From Bacteroidales bacterium (GTDB taxonomy: Bacteria; Bacteroidota; Bacteroidia; Bacteroidales; Bacteroidaceae), in contig JAAYUD010000032.1 of the NCBI GenBank assembly GCA_012517855.1, positions 1 through 45,984 of the forward strand: a stretch of DNA of 45,984 nucleotides, read 5' to 3'. A program made the position numbers and the translations under genes. Position 1 is the first letter of the stretch. The number at the start of each line of letters is the position of its first letter. Below the pieces are notes generated by a model, which made no database searches, was not told the DNA's origin, and worked only from the letters and a program-made list of their open reading frames with translations. Of the stretch, positions 24,694 to 33,723 are shown piece after piece.

Positions 24694-25881
24694 CTAATTA
24701 TTGAGGTAATCTATAACCCTTCTATTCGCATCATCAATTTTATTCTGATCAAAATTGATATAGATATCGGTGACAGAACTATCCGCATGACCCAAGGCCT
24801 TACCTATCGTCTCTTTTGAAATATCCAACTCGGCAGCAAAAGTAGCCCAAGTATGCCGACTCCAATACGACGACAAATCAGGGAACAATGGAGACAATAT
24901 TTTTGTTCCCCCTCTACCCCTGCGTTCTACTTTTCCTATTTTTTTCAACTCATCATTCATGTGGTGAAGAAAATCTTTATAATTACTATATTCATCAAGA
25001 ATATTAAGAAGATATTTTCGCCCCTTATACTTATTAATAATCTCCATAGCTTCAGATTCTACCTTGATTGAATATAGCCTGTGCGTCTTAGCCCTATAAT
25101 ACTCTATACGTCCGTCGGGAGTAATATCTGTCAACTTAAAGAGATCCGCTGCATTTATTCCTATCAAATAAAACATTAGCATAAACATATCTCTATATTT
25201 TTCTTGGTATTCTTCTACAGGATAATCCCTCAACATTCTTAACTGGTCAACAGTAAGGCATCTTTTTCTTGTCTCTTCATGTTTTATTTTAAACTTGCGA
25301 AAAGGATAAAGTGTCGTAATTTCTTCATCGATGGCATAATTGAACACTGCCCTTATATTTCTTAAATGAATCGCATAAGCATTTATTTTCATTGTCTGTG
25401 CCATCCATTTCTCGAATTCCGTGAGCCATTTACGATCCATTGAGTCAAACGTACAATCGGGATCAAACAAAAGGATTTTTCTTTTTGTCTGCTCGTATAC
25501 AGATTTAGTTCCATCGTTCGATTTTAATGCAATATATTCATCGATATAATCGACGAACTTCTTAATCTCCTCCTTTTCTTTTCCTTTTACAATAGAAATT
25601 ACTTGATCTTCAAGAAAAGAATCTTTTCCTGGACGAGGGGCATAATCGAGAAGGAATCTTCTTACTTTACAAATAATAGTGCCAAGTTTCAGATTTTTGA
25701 TTTTGTAATCCGGTTCATCTTTCGATAAGAATAAATTCTTATTGAAATGAGCTGCATTCATTACAAAGACATTAGTACTAACTGCTAATTTCCGCTGGTT
25801 GTAACTTAGAATCACCCGTACGGTATAGCCTTCTCCTTTATTTTTTCTTAAACTTAAAACAGCATTCATTGATGTTCCCAT
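24694..25881 (-). CDS. int: Tyrosine recombinase (phage integrase)
   Basis: The start at 25881 (MGTSMNAVLSLRKNKGEG) is preferred over 25956, which would place the gene inside the tRNA terminator. The 395-residue protein has an N-terminal arm-binding part, a SAM-like core-binding domain around 80-190, and a catalytic domain with YWSRHTWAT (box II Arg-His), LGHADSSVTDIY (His and nucleophilic Tyr) and FYLIGINAADLFKL in place of box I. The usual box I Arg is Asn and the box II His is Tyr, as I recall for some Bacteroides integrases. It inserts the phage at the adjacent tRNA-Gly. Confidence 0.92.
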   Translation of the reverse strand: MGTSMNAVLSLRKNKGEGYTVRVILSYNQRKLAVSTNVFVMNAAHFNKNLFLSKDEPDYKIKNLKLGTIICKVRRFLLDYAPRPGKDSFLEDQVISIVKGKEKEEIKKFVDYIDEYIALKSNDGTKSVYEQTKRKILLFDPDCTFDSMDRKWLTEFEKWMAQTMKINAYAIHLRNIRAVFNYAIDEEITTLYPFRKFKIKHEETRKRCLTVDQLRMLRDYPVEEYQEKYRDMFMLMFYLIGINAADLFKLTDITPDGRIEYYRAKTHRLYSIKVESEAMEIINKYKGRKYLLNILDEYSNYKDFLHHMNDELKKIGKVERRGRGGTKILSPLFPDLSSYWSRHTWATFAAELDISKETIGKALGHADSSVTDIYINFDQNKIDDANRRVIDYLNN

Positions 25882-25954
25882 TTTGTTCCCAACAAAAATA
25901 ATCAAATGCTTCCAAAAGCGTCTGTATGCGGGTAGTGTTTTAAGAAAAGGTAAC

Positions 25955-25985
25955 AAAAAAGGTAGCTACAATATTTGTAACTACC
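25955..25985 (-). terminator. Terminator of tRNA-Gly
   Basis: Read on the minus strand, GGTAGTTAC and GTAGCTACC pair fully (one U-G wobble) around a 7-nt loop and are followed by six T residues. The + strand would have a mismatch at the wobble position, so this is a minus-strand signal. It lies 15 nt after the tRNA and separates it from the integrase. Confidence 0.75.
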
Positions 25986-25999
25986 TGATTTTCAATGGG

Positions 26000-26072
26000 A
26001 GCGGTAAGCGAGATTCGAACTCGTGACCCTCAGCTTGGGAAGCTGATGCTCTACCAACTGAGCTACTACCGC
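26000..26072 (-). tRNA. tRNA-Gly (anticodon CCC)
   Basis: The 73-nt cloverleaf reads GCGGTAG acceptor, GCTC...GAGC D arm, TCAGC-TTCCCAA-GCTGA anticodon arm, a 5-nt variable loop GGGTC, ACGAG-TTCGAAT-CTCGC T arm and TTACCGC. CCC at positions 34-36 reads GGG codons. CCA is not encoded. The T stem has one A-C mismatch. The 3' end faces the integrase, so this gene is the probable attB. Confidence 0.92.
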
Positions 26073-26086
26073 ATGTTTTAGTAGCG

Positions 26087-26094
26087 CAAAGATA
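26087..26094 (-). promoter_or_regulatory. Promoter element of tRNA-Gly (TATCTTTG)
   Basis: On the minus strand TATCTTTG matches the -7 consensus and ends 15 nt before the first tRNA base. Confidence 0.65.
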
Positions 26095-26180
26095 GTTATA
26101 TCTTTTGATTTTTGAAATTAAATAGCATAGAAATTTTAATTTTTAACCGAAAGAAAGTACCTAAATGAGTCTACTTCAGA

Positions 26181-26216
26181 AAAAACGACCTTCACTACAA
26201 TACATGTAGCGAAGGT
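26181..26216 (-). terminator. Terminator of the serine operon
   Basis: On the minus strand ACCTTC-G-CTACA and TGTAG-T-GAAGGT form a 12-bp stem with one G-T wobble and a 5-nt loop, followed by CGTTTTTT. It lies 47 nt after the DUF1015 stop codon. Confidence 0.8.
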
Positions 26217-26262
26217 TATATATAAGATGTACTTCCGAATAATGAAAGTATATGATCTGAAA

Positions 26263-27510
26263 TTATGACAGTTTGTGGATAATCAATCCAGAACGAAGTT
26301 TTGGTTCAAACCAAGTGGCCTTGGGGGGCATAATGTTTCCTGTATTGGCAATATCCATAATCTGTTTCATCGTTACAGGATAAAGTGCCAATGCCATTCT
26401 CATTTCGCCACTATCGACACGCGATTTCAGTTCGCCTAAACCTCGAATACCTCCTACAAAGTCAATACGCTTGTCCGTACGCAAGTCTTTTATATTAAGG
26501 ATATCATCCAAAATGTACTTGGAAGAGACCGAAACATCAAGTACCCCGATTGGGTCACTATCATCGTAAGTGTTCGGTTTAGCTGTCAAGCTATACCATT
26601 TTCCATCAAGATACAATGAGAAATTGTGCAAAGCATTCGGTTTGTAGAAGTCCATACCTCTCTCTTCTACAGTAAAGTTCTTGGCTAAAGCCTGTAGAAA
26701 TTGTTCGGAAGTTAGACCATTCAAATCTTTTACAACCCTATTGTAATCAATAACAGTTAACTGAGTAGCCGGAAAACAAACAGCCATAAAGTAGTTGTAT
26801 TCTTCTTTGCCGGTATGATGAGGATTTTGTTTGGCCTTTTCTGCTCCCACCAATGCAGCTGCAGCAGAACGATGATGACCGTCGGCAATATATAATGCAG
26901 ACATCTTGGCAAATTCTTTCGTTATAGTAGCAATATCATCATCATTGTCAATGATCCAAAATTGATGTCCAAAGCCATCATCAGGGGCTACAAAGTCATA
27001 AACAGAAGGATGCACCGTATACTTTAGAACCAACTCATCAAGGATCTCATCATCTGGATAAGCAAAAAATACCGGTTCTATATTCGCATTATTAACGCGA
27101 ACATGTTTCATACGGTCTTCTTCTTTATCCTTACGAGTAAGTTCATGCTTCTTGATAACGCCATTCAAATAATCCGGAACATAAGCGCCAACTACCAGCC
27201 CATACTGTGTCTTGCCGTTCATGGTCTGCGCATATATATAATAGCATTCCTTTTCATCTTGAAGCAGCCAGCCTTTATCTTGAAACTTCTGAAAATTCTC
27301 GGCAGCCTTGGCATAGACACAAGGATCACTTTCACTGGTACCTTCAGGGAAATCAATTTCAGGCTTTATAATATGATACAAAGACATTTCATTACCTTTG
27401 GCTTCCTCTCGAGCCTCTTCTGAGTTCAACACATCATAAGGACGAGAAGCTACTTTCTCTACCAATTCTTTTGGGGGACGAATACCTTTAAATGGTTTTA
27501 TTGTTGCCAT
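26263..27510 (-). CDS. DUF1015-family protein, serine-operon associated
   Basis: The 415-residue soluble protein opens with IKPFKGIRPPKELVEKVASRPYDVLNSEEA, the DUF1015 signature, and contains the conserved SALYIADGHHRSAAAALVG stretch with a DGHHR motif around 215-220. A second part follows (NYFMAVCFPATQLTVIDYNRVV; DILNIKDLRTDKRIDFVGG). It is 26 nt behind serA and 110 nt plus serA behind serC, so it is probably cotranscribed with them. No reaction is assigned to the family with confidence. Because no serB-like phosphatase lies here, a role in phosphoserine handling is one possibility. Confidence 0.8.
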   Translation of the reverse strand: MATIKPFKGIRPPKELVEKVASRPYDVLNSEEAREEAKGNEMSLYHIIKPEIDFPEGTSESDPCVYAKAAENFQKFQDKGWLLQDEKECYYIYAQTMNGKTQYGLVVGAYVPDYLNGVIKKHELTRKDKEEDRMKHVRVNNANIEPVFFAYPDDEILDELVLKYTVHPSVYDFVAPDDGFGHQFWIIDNDDDIATITKEFAKMSALYIADGHHRSAAAALVGAEKAKQNPHHTGKEEYNYFMAVCFPATQLTVIDYNRVVKDLNGLTSEQFLQALAKNFTVEERGMDFYKPNALHNFSLYLDGKWYSLTAKPNTYDDSDPIGVLDVSVSSKYILDDILNIKDLRTDKRIDFVGGIRGLGELKSRVDSGEMRMALALYPVTMKQIMDIANTGNIMPPKATWFEPKLRSGLIIHKLS

Positions 27511-27536
27511 TGTACTATTTATTCAAAAAGATAATT

Positions 27537-28460
27537 TTATTTGTTTACTCTGAATTTCTCGCAACCGTCTTTGATAAAGCCTACAATCTGTTTTGCAGCA
27601 GCAATGCCGGCATTGATATTAGCCTCAGCAGTCTGAGCCCCCATTTTCTTAGGAGTTGAGAAATAACGACCAGCGAATAGTTCAACAAACTTATCGTTCT
27701 GATCGGGCATGATATCGGTGATATACTTCAGATCAGTACGCTCCTGCATCAATTTGATCAATTCATCTTCATTGATTACCTCTTTGCGAGCAGTATTTAA
27801 CAAGAGACCTCCTTTAGGCATTTTATTGACCATAGCATAATTGATCGATTGTTTGGTTTCAGCCGTAGCAGGGATATGTAGAGAAACGACATCGCATTTT
27901 TCAAACAAAGCCTCGGTAGAATCTACAGCATGAACACCGGCTTCTTCGATTGCAGTCTTAGGACAAAAAGCATCGTATGCATATACTTCCATACCAAAAC
28001 CTTTTGCAACGCGTGCCACATTACGGCCAACATTTCCAAATGCAAGAATTCCTAACTTTTTACCTTTCAATTCAGTTCCCGACGTACCATTATAGAAATT
28101 ACGAACAGCAAAAACCAGCAAACCGAATGCAAGTTCGGCAACGGCATTGGAATTCTGACCCGGCGTATTCATTACGCAAACATGGTGAGCTGTGGCAGCT
28201 TCCAAATCTACATTGTCGTAACCGGCACCTGCACGTACTACTATTTTCAACGATTTAGCTGCATCAAAGACTTCATTATCTACTTTATCGCTACGGATAA
28301 TAATAGCTTCGACATCTTTTACAGCATCAAGCAATTGTTTTTTCTCTGTATATTTTTCAAGTAATTCAAATTGGAAACCGGCGTTTTCAATTTCGGTACG
28401 AATACCGTCAACAGCAACTTTTGCAAAAGGTTTTTGAGTTGCGACTAATATTTTTGTCAT
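27537..28460 (-). CDS. serA: D-3-phosphoglycerate dehydrogenase (short, Lys type)
   Basis: The 307-residue enzyme lacks the C-terminal ACT domain of E. coli SerA. It has the 2-hydroxyacid dehydrogenase fold: the NAD loop KKLGILAFGNVGRNVA (about 135-149), the substrate loop RAGAGYDNVD (about 76-85) and Arg225 in LNTARKEVIN. Where most family members have TPH with catalytic His, this has STPKKMGAQT, with Lys271 at that place. The same substitution is known from the Entamoeba histolytica enzyme (type IIIK). It catalyses the first step of serine synthesis. Lack of ACT suggests no serine feedback through that domain. Confidence 0.92.
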   Translation of the reverse strand: MTKILVATQKPFAKVAVDGIRTEIENAGFQFELLEKYTEKKQLLDAVKDVEAIIIRSDKVDNEVFDAAKSLKIVVRAGAGYDNVDLEAATAHHVCVMNTPGQNSNAVAELAFGLLVFAVRNFYNGTSGTELKGKKLGILAFGNVGRNVARVAKGFGMEVYAYDAFCPKTAIEEAGVHAVDSTEALFEKCDVVSLHIPATAETKQSINYAMVNKMPKGGLLLNTARKEVINEDELIKLMQERTDLKYITDIMPDQNDKFVELFAGRYFSTPKKMGAQTAEANINAGIAAAKQIVGFIKDGCEKFRVNK

Positions 28461-28572
28461 TTCTATAGAATTTTAAAGGATTGAAATACTTAAGAAGAAA
28501 TATAGTGATGAAAAGCTAGTATAAGCCATCCATCACTATTATATTATACTGCAATAATATTTGAATTTGATT

Positions 28573-29640
28573 TTAATGTTTATTCTCAAATTCCTGCATG
28601 CAATCGATCAAAGCCTGAACGCTTTCTTTCGGCATAGCATTGTAGCAAGAAGCACGGAAACCTCCCACTGAACGATGGCCTTTGATACCGATCATTCCTT
28701 TAGAAGTAGCAAATTCCATGAATTCCTTTTCAAGCTCAGCATATTCGGGTTTCATTACAAAACAAATATTCATACGAGAGCGATCTTCTTCTTTTACCGT
28801 ACCCACAAATAATTTGTTACGATCTATTTCATTGTAAAGCATGTCAGCTCTTTCTTGAGCACGACGATCCATTTCTTTCACACCACCTTGTGCTTTGATC
28901 CAACGCAATGTTAACAATGCAGAGTATACAGGTACTACAGGAGGAGTATTGAACATAGAGCCCTTTTCTACATGTGTGCGATAATCGAGCATAGTAGGAA
29001 TCGTACGAGGAGCTTTACCCAATTTATCCTCTTTTACAATAACGAACGTTACACCGGCCATTGCCAAATTCTTTTGAGCACCGCCATAAATACAATCGTA
29101 TTTAGCCACGTCGACAGGACGAGAGAAAATATCCGAAGACATATCGCCAATCAATGGAATGGGAGAATTGGGATCCTTTTTTAATTCTGTACCGTAAATC
29201 GTATTGTTGGTTGTAATATGGAAATAATCAGCATCAGCAGGAACGGCATAACCCTTTGGAATATATATATAATTATCAGCAGCAGAAGATGCCACTTCAA
29301 CAACGTCACCAAAGTTCTTCGCTTCTTTCATAGCCTTTTTAGCCCATACACCTGTATTCAAATAAGCAGCTTTCTTAATTAAAAAGTTGTAAGGTATCAT
29401 ACAGAACTCAAGACTTGCACCACCGCCAAGGAACAGCACTTTATATCCATCAGGGATCTCAAGAATCTCTTTGAAGAGAGCTTCAGCTTCATCAACAACC
29501 GGTTGAAAATCTTTTGCGCGATGGCTGATTTCCATCAATGATAAACCTGATCCATTAAAATCTAAAATAGCCTGAGCTGTCTGTTCGATCACTTCGCGAG
29601 GAAGTATTGAAGGTCCTGCATTAAAATTATGCTTTTTCAT
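28573..29640 (-). CDS. serC: Phosphoserine aminotransferase
   Basis: The 355-residue PLP enzyme starts [20 protein letters not shown] and shows [10 protein letters not shown]-like substrate residues ([12 protein letters not shown]), [16 protein letters not shown], and the PLP-binding Lys190 in [14 protein letters not shown]. The C-terminal [20 protein letters not shown] motif completes the active site. It converts 3-phosphohydroxypyruvate to phosphoserine with glutamate. Length is typical. It is the first gene of the serC-serA-DUF1015 transcription unit, with 112 nt before serA. Confidence 0.97.
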   Translation of the reverse strand: MKKHNFNAGPSILPREVIEQTAQAILDFNGSGLSLMEISHRAKDFQPVVDEAEALFKEILEIPDGYKVLFLGGGASLEFCMIPYNFLIKKAAYLNTGVWAKKAMKEAKNFGDVVEVASSAADNYIYIPKGYAVPADADYFHITTNNTIYGTELKKDPNSPIPLIGDMSSDIFSRPVDVAKYDCIYGGAQKNLAMAGVTFVIVKEDKLGKAPRTIPTMLDYRTHVEKGSMFNTPPVVPVYSALLTLRWIKAQGGVKEMDRRAQERADMLYNEIDRNKLFVGTVKEEDRSRMNICFVMKPEYAELEKEFMEFATSKGMIGIKGHRSVGGFRASCYNAMPKESVQALIDCMQEFENKH

Positions 29641-29689
29641 TTGAAAATTGTTTAGGTTTAATATTCTCTTTAAAGTTTCTGCGAATTTA

Positions 29690-29697
29690 CAAATATT
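29690..29697 (-). promoter_or_regulatory. Possible serC promoter element (AATATTTG)
   Basis: AATATTTG on the minus strand differs from TAnnTTTG at one position and lies 49 nt before serC. A good -33 partner was not identified, so confidence is low. The remaining gap up to 29836 holds no gene. Confidence 0.3.
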
Positions 29698-29836
29698 TTT
29701 CCGTCCAACAAGTTATTTATCTTGAAAATAATATGAATCTATATTCCAAGTTTCATTCTGTTATATATGGTAAGGAAAAACTTAACAAAAGCAGAAATAA
29801 GAAGCGAATACTAATATAATTATAAATAAATATCTA

Positions 29837-31180
29837 TCATTTTGATTCTTCAATTATCGTCTTAATCCCCTTTATCTTTTCACCTTGTACCAATTGGATT
29901 AAGTGTTTCACTCTGCTTTGTCTGACAGAAACATACGTACAATGTTCTTTTACGTCAATCGAGCCTATATCTTTACTTTGCATTTGGCCTTTTTTATATA
30001 AAAAACCGGCGACATCTCCCTTGCTTATTTTATCTTTCTTCCCTTTACCTATATACAAAGTAGACCAGATAGCTTTAGGAGGGACCGGAGTTTGTTCATC
30101 CAATTCATACACAGGCAGTTCTTTGTCCAAATAATCAGGTTGGACTTCTGCTTCATTCAAAATCAAAAAAGATTCTCCAGTCGTATTCCATCTGGCTGTT
30201 CTACCGTTACGATGGGTGAAAGCTTCTTCATTCACCGGCAAATGATAGTGAATGATATGTGCCACATCCGGAATGTCCAGCCCTCTAGATGCAAGATCTG
30301 TAGAGATCAACACAAAAGCGCTCCCATTACGAAATTTATAGAGAGAACGTTCTCTATCTGCCTGTTCCATTCCGCCATGATAACGTTCATTCGGAAAGCC
30401 CATTTCACGCAATAGGTTACTCACTCTATCTACAGCTTCACGATGATTGCAAAAGACGATGCTAGAGCTATTGTTCAAATGGCACAACAAGCGATAGAGC
30501 GTATTTATTTTATCTTTCTCGGGCGAAAGCACTTTCATTAGTCGGATACGCGAAACAACATCTGTATTTTCTTTCAGAAAGTCAAGACGCACCGTATGAC
30601 TCATTTCTACAAAATTCGGTATTTCCTCTGTATCTGTAGCCGAAGCCAATATACGCTTCTTGAGATGATGCAACTGCCCGATAATCATTTCCATCTCTTC
30701 TTGAAAACCATATTCCAACGATTTATCGAATTCATCTATTACAAGATGTTCGATACTATCAGTTAAGATTGTTCCTTTCGACAGATGATCGGTTATCCTT
30801 CCAGGCGTTCCTATTACAACAGCCGGATGCATAGTCGACAATACCTTACGTTCTTCGCTCATAGAATGCCCACCGTAGCAACAGCAGCATTTCCAAGGAG
30901 TGTTCATCGCAGTAAATACTCCAGCTATCTGTAAAGCCAATTCGCGAGAGGGAACTAAAATCAACGACTGAACGGCTGTACTGTCACCATTCATATTATT
31001 AATGAGGGGCAGCAAGAAAGCTATTGTTTTACCTGTTCCCGTAGGCGACAATAATACAATATTCTGATCGGTCGAAGAATGAGATAATGCAGTCTGCTGC
31101 ATTTCATTCAACGCTTCTATTTTAAGATTTAATAGCGCAGATGCTAATATTTTTTCTTTGTCTTTATCCAAAATTGTCAT
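29837..31180 (-). CDS. dbpA: DbpA-like DEAD-box RNA helicase
   Basis: The 447-residue protein carries Q-motif-like MQQTAL, Walker A SPTGTGKT (45-52), VPSREL, GTPGR, DEFD (149-152, a DEAD variant) and SAT (180-182). The second RecA domain has LISTDLASRGLDIP and HRNGRTAR. The C-terminal segment from about residue 375 (GKGKKDKISKGDVAGFLYKKG... ERLYVSVRQSRVKHLIQLV-like) is the DbpA RNA-binding domain that recognises 23S rRNA hairpin 92, implying a role in 50S assembly. The start overlaps the 3' end of nqrF by 17 nt, so it belongs to the nqr transcription unit. Confidence 0.9.
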   Translation of the reverse strand: MTILDKDKEKILASALLNLKIEALNEMQQTALSHSSTDQNIVLLSPTGTGKTIAFLLPLINNMNGDSTAVQSLILVPSRELALQIAGVFTAMNTPWKCCCCYGGHSMSEERKVLSTMHPAVVIGTPGRITDHLSKGTILTDSIEHLVIDEFDKSLEYGFQEEMEMIIGQLHHLKKRILASATDTEEIPNFVEMSHTVRLDFLKENTDVVSRIRLMKVLSPEKDKINTLYRLLCHLNNSSSIVFCNHREAVDRVSNLLREMGFPNERYHGGMEQADRERSLYKFRNGSAFVLISTDLASRGLDIPDVAHIIHYHLPVNEEAFTHRNGRTARWNTTGESFLILNEAEVQPDYLDKELPVYELDEQTPVPPKAIWSTLYIGKGKKDKISKGDVAGFLYKKGQMQSKDIGSIDVKEHCTYVSVRQSRVKHLIQLVQGEKIKGIKTIIEESK

Positions 31181-32411
31181 ACATTAAGTTTTTTGACGGA
31201 ACTCCCAAATCGTAAAGCATTTTTTCTACAGCAGCACTCATCGGGCCAGGTCCGCACATATAATATTCGATGTCTTCAGGAGCATCGCAATCCTTCAAAT
31301 AATGGTCGTATATCACCTGATGAATGAATCCGGTATATCCCGTCCACTGCTCGTCGGGACGAGGATCACTCAGCGCTATATGGAAAGAGAAATTAGGAAA
31401 TTCTTTTTCCAATGCACGAAAATCTTCTTCATAAAAAAGATCGGCTGTCGAACGAGCTCCATACCAATAAGAAATCTTTCTATCGCGGATATTCAAAGTT
31501 TTCAGCAGATGCAAAATATGAGCTCTTAAAGGAGCCATACCTACACCACCGCCAATATATAGCATTTCGTTCTTTGTGTCCAATATCGGATGAAAATCTC
31601 CATACGGCCCACTTATATTTACTTTATCGCCAGGTTTCAAAGAAAAAATATAAGAAGAAGCAACACCTGGGTTCACTTTCATAAAGCCGCCATGAACTTT
31701 ATCAAACGGAGGAGTTGCAATGCGCACATTCAGTATAATGCGATCTCCTTCTGCCGGATAGTTTGCCATCGAATAAGCACGAGTAGTCTTTTCAGTATTC
31801 ACTACGCTCAGCCCATACATTTTAAAGTGCTCCCAATCATACTGAAAAGGTTCGTCTATCGGAAGATCGAGATACTTCAGACTATATTCGGGTATATCTA
31901 TTAGACAATAGCTTCCAGGTACGAAATCCAGATGAAAATTTTCTGGCAGTTTAACCACAAGTTCCTTTATAAACGATGCCACGTTTCTATTCGAAACAAC
32001 CTCGCACTCCATCCTCTTCACTCCCAAGATGAATTCAGGAACTAGTATTTTTATATTTTGCTTTACCTTAACTTGGCAACTCAAACGCCAAAAATCATTC
32101 TGCTCTTTCCGTGTAAAATGCACTTTCTCTGTAGGCAGAATCTCTCCTCCCCCTTCAATCACTTGGCAACGACACTGACTGCACGATCCTTTTCCACCAC
32201 ATGCCGACGAAAGATATACATTATGTTCAGCTAAGGTAGAAAGTAGACTACTTCCAGGCCGAACATCAAGTTTTTTTTTGCCGCCATTAATGGATATTCT
32301 AACTACCCCCGACGGAGAAAGATATTTCTTTGCTATCAGCAATAAAATGACAAGCAGTAATATAACTACCAGAAAGACACTGACACTTGCAAATATTAGT
32401 CTAAACATCAT
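31164..32411 (-). CDS. nqrF: Na+-translocating NADH:quinone reductase subunit F
   Basis: The 415-residue subunit has an N-terminal TM helix (about 4-28), a plant-type ferredoxin domain with Cys71, Cys77, Cys80 and Cys112 for the [2Fe-2S] cluster, the FAD motif RAYSMANYP near 215, and an NADH-binding domain with IGGGVGMAPLRAH and YMCGPGPM. It takes electrons from NADH into the Nqr complex. All cofactor residues are present. The genes of the operon are tightly packed, and nqrE lies 20 nt upstream. Confidence 0.97.
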   Translation of the reverse strand: MMFRLIFASVSVFLVVILLLVILLLIAKKYLSPSGVVRISINGGKKKLDVRPGSSLLSTLAEHNVYLSSACGGKGSCSQCRCQVIEGGGEILPTEKVHFTRKEQNDFWRLSCQVKVKQNIKILVPEFILGVKRMECEVVSNRNVASFIKELVVKLPENFHLDFVPGSYCLIDIPEYSLKYLDLPIDEPFQYDWEHFKMYGLSVVNTEKTTRAYSMANYPAEGDRIILNVRIATPPFDKVHGGFMKVNPGVASSYIFSLKPGDKVNISGPYGDFHPILDTKNEMLYIGGGVGMAPLRAHILHLLKTLNIRDRKISYWYGARSTADLFYEEDFRALEKEFPNFSFHIALSDPRPDEQWTGYTGFIHQVIYDHYLKDCDAPEDIEYYMCGPGPMSAAVEKMLYDLGVPSKNLMYDNFG

Positions 32412-32431
32412 TCAATATATTAATCGTTAGC

Positions 32432-33058
32432 CTACAACTTCAAACCGGAGAAACACATGAAAGCCATCGCCATCAACCCCACAGTAATGAACGTTATGCC
32501 AAGCCCACGCAACGGTGCCGGGACATCCGAATAAGCCATTTTTTCCCGAATAGCAGCTAGCCCTACTATTGCAAACATCCATCCTACTCCAGACCCTAAT
32601 GCATATACGATCGAATCGGTCACACTCGTTATAGCTTGAGGATCGGCAGGCGATTTGGTTATACGTTGCTGCATGAACAGCGATGCTCCCATAATGGCGC
32701 AATTCACTGCAATAAGAGGCAAAAAGATACCAAGCGAATTATAAAGCGAAGGACTGAATTTCTCTACCGCCATCTCTACCAATTGTGTTATAGCAGCAAT
32801 AACAGCGATAAACAATATGAAACTTAAGAAACTCAAATCAATGCCGAATATTCCATTTGCATCCAACACCTTGGTCTGTAATATATAGTTTACGGGCAAT
32901 GTCACTACCAATACGAAAGTAACTGCAATACCTAGCCCTATTGCCGTTTTCAGATTCTTCGATACAGCCAGATAAGAACACATCCCCAGAAAGAATGCAA
33001 AGATCATGTTGTCCACAAAGATCGAACGAATGAACAGGCTGAATAAATGTTCCATCAT
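32432..33058 (-). CDS. nqrE: Na+-translocating NADH:quinone reductase subunit E
   Basis: The 208-residue integral membrane protein has six hydrophobic segments and the family stretches [30 protein letters not shown] and [13 protein letters not shown], including the two half-repeat motifs shared with NqrD. Conserved Cys residues in the fold (GMCSY and NCAIMG) are those that in the V. cholerae complex hold the iron centre between NqrD and NqrE. It forms part of the Na+ channel core. Order nqrD-nqrE-nqrF is kept. Confidence 0.96.
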   Translation of the reverse strand: MMEHLFSLFIRSIFVDNMIFAFFLGMCSYLAVSKNLKTAIGLGIAVTFVLVVTLPVNYILQTKVLDANGIFGIDLSFLSFILFIAVIAAITQLVEMAVEKFSPSLYNSLGIFLPLIAVNCAIMGASLFMQQRITKSPADPQAITSVTDSIVYALGSGVGWMFAIVGLAAIREKMAYSDVPAPLRGLGITFITVGLMAMAFMCFSGLKL

Positions 33059-33069
33059 GATTTTTCTTA

Positions 33070-33708
33070 TTAACTATTTTCTTGAAGTTCTTTATCTCTA
33101 CTACGTTGATACCACACAATGCAGGCAATAATGATAAGTGCCATCGGTGGCATCAGCATCAATCCATTATTTAGATAACCGGTACTTTTAATACATTCAT
33201 AATTCAATATATTATACCCCAACAACGTACCCGATCCAAACAATTCGCGTACAAAAGCCACAATAATCAATATCTTAGCATAACCAAGCCCATTGCCCAG
33301 TCCATCCCAAAAAGATTCCCACGGTCCGTTGCTCATAGCAAAGGCCTCGAGCCGCCCCATTAAAATACAATTCGTAATAATCAGCCCCACATACACCGAA
33401 AGCTGAACACTTACATCGTAAGCAAAAGCTTTCAGCACTTCGCTCACAATTGTTACCAAAGTCGCCACTACTACCAATTGTACAATGATTCGTATCCGAG
33501 TTGGGATGGTATCTCTCATCAAAGATATGATCACATTGGCAAAAGCTACAATTACCATCACAGAAAGTCCCATTACAATTGCCGGAGCCAATTTGGCTGT
33601 TACGGCCAGCGCCGAACAGATACCCAATACCTGAACAGTTATTGGGTTGTTTTTACCCAATGGGATAGAGAATGTATCTTTATTTTTTTTCGAAAACAAT
33701 TCACTCAT
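33070..33708 (-). CDS. nqrD: Na+-translocating NADH:quinone reductase subunit D
   Basis: The 212-residue membrane protein is homologous in pattern to Nqr[27 protein letters not shown] and [35 protein letters not shown]. The Cys in GICSAL and TNCILMG are the counterparts of the NqrE cluster ligands. Six TM segments are visible. It lies 11 nt from nqrE. Only partial hydrophilic insertions are present and length is normal. Confidence 0.96.
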   Translation of the reverse strand: MSELFSKKNKDTFSIPLGKNNPITVQVLGICSALAVTAKLAPAIVMGLSVMVIVAFANVIISLMRDTIPTRIRIIVQLVVVATLVTIVSEVLKAFAYDVSVQLSVYVGLIITNCILMGRLEAFAMSNGPWESFWDGLGNGLGYAKILIIVAFVRELFGSGTLLGYNILNYECIKSTGYLNNGLMLMPPMALIIIACIVWYQRSRDKELQENS

Positions 33709-33723
33709 CAGTCATTATCCTCC

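Larger units (their letters stand above)
1..25999. mobile_element. Temperate HK97-type tailed prophage (right part; left end outside window)
   Basis: The stretch carries early genes, packaging, head, tail and lysis genes in canonical siphovirus order and an integrase, ending beside a tRNA gene. No contractile sheath or baseplate genes are seen and there is a long tape measure, so a non-contractile tail is likely. The right boundary is inferred to lie at the 3' end of tRNA-Gly, since the tRNA 3' end faces the integrase. The left attachment site is not in the window. All structural genes look intact, so the element may be inducible. The family assignment is by gene content only. Confidence 0.93.
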
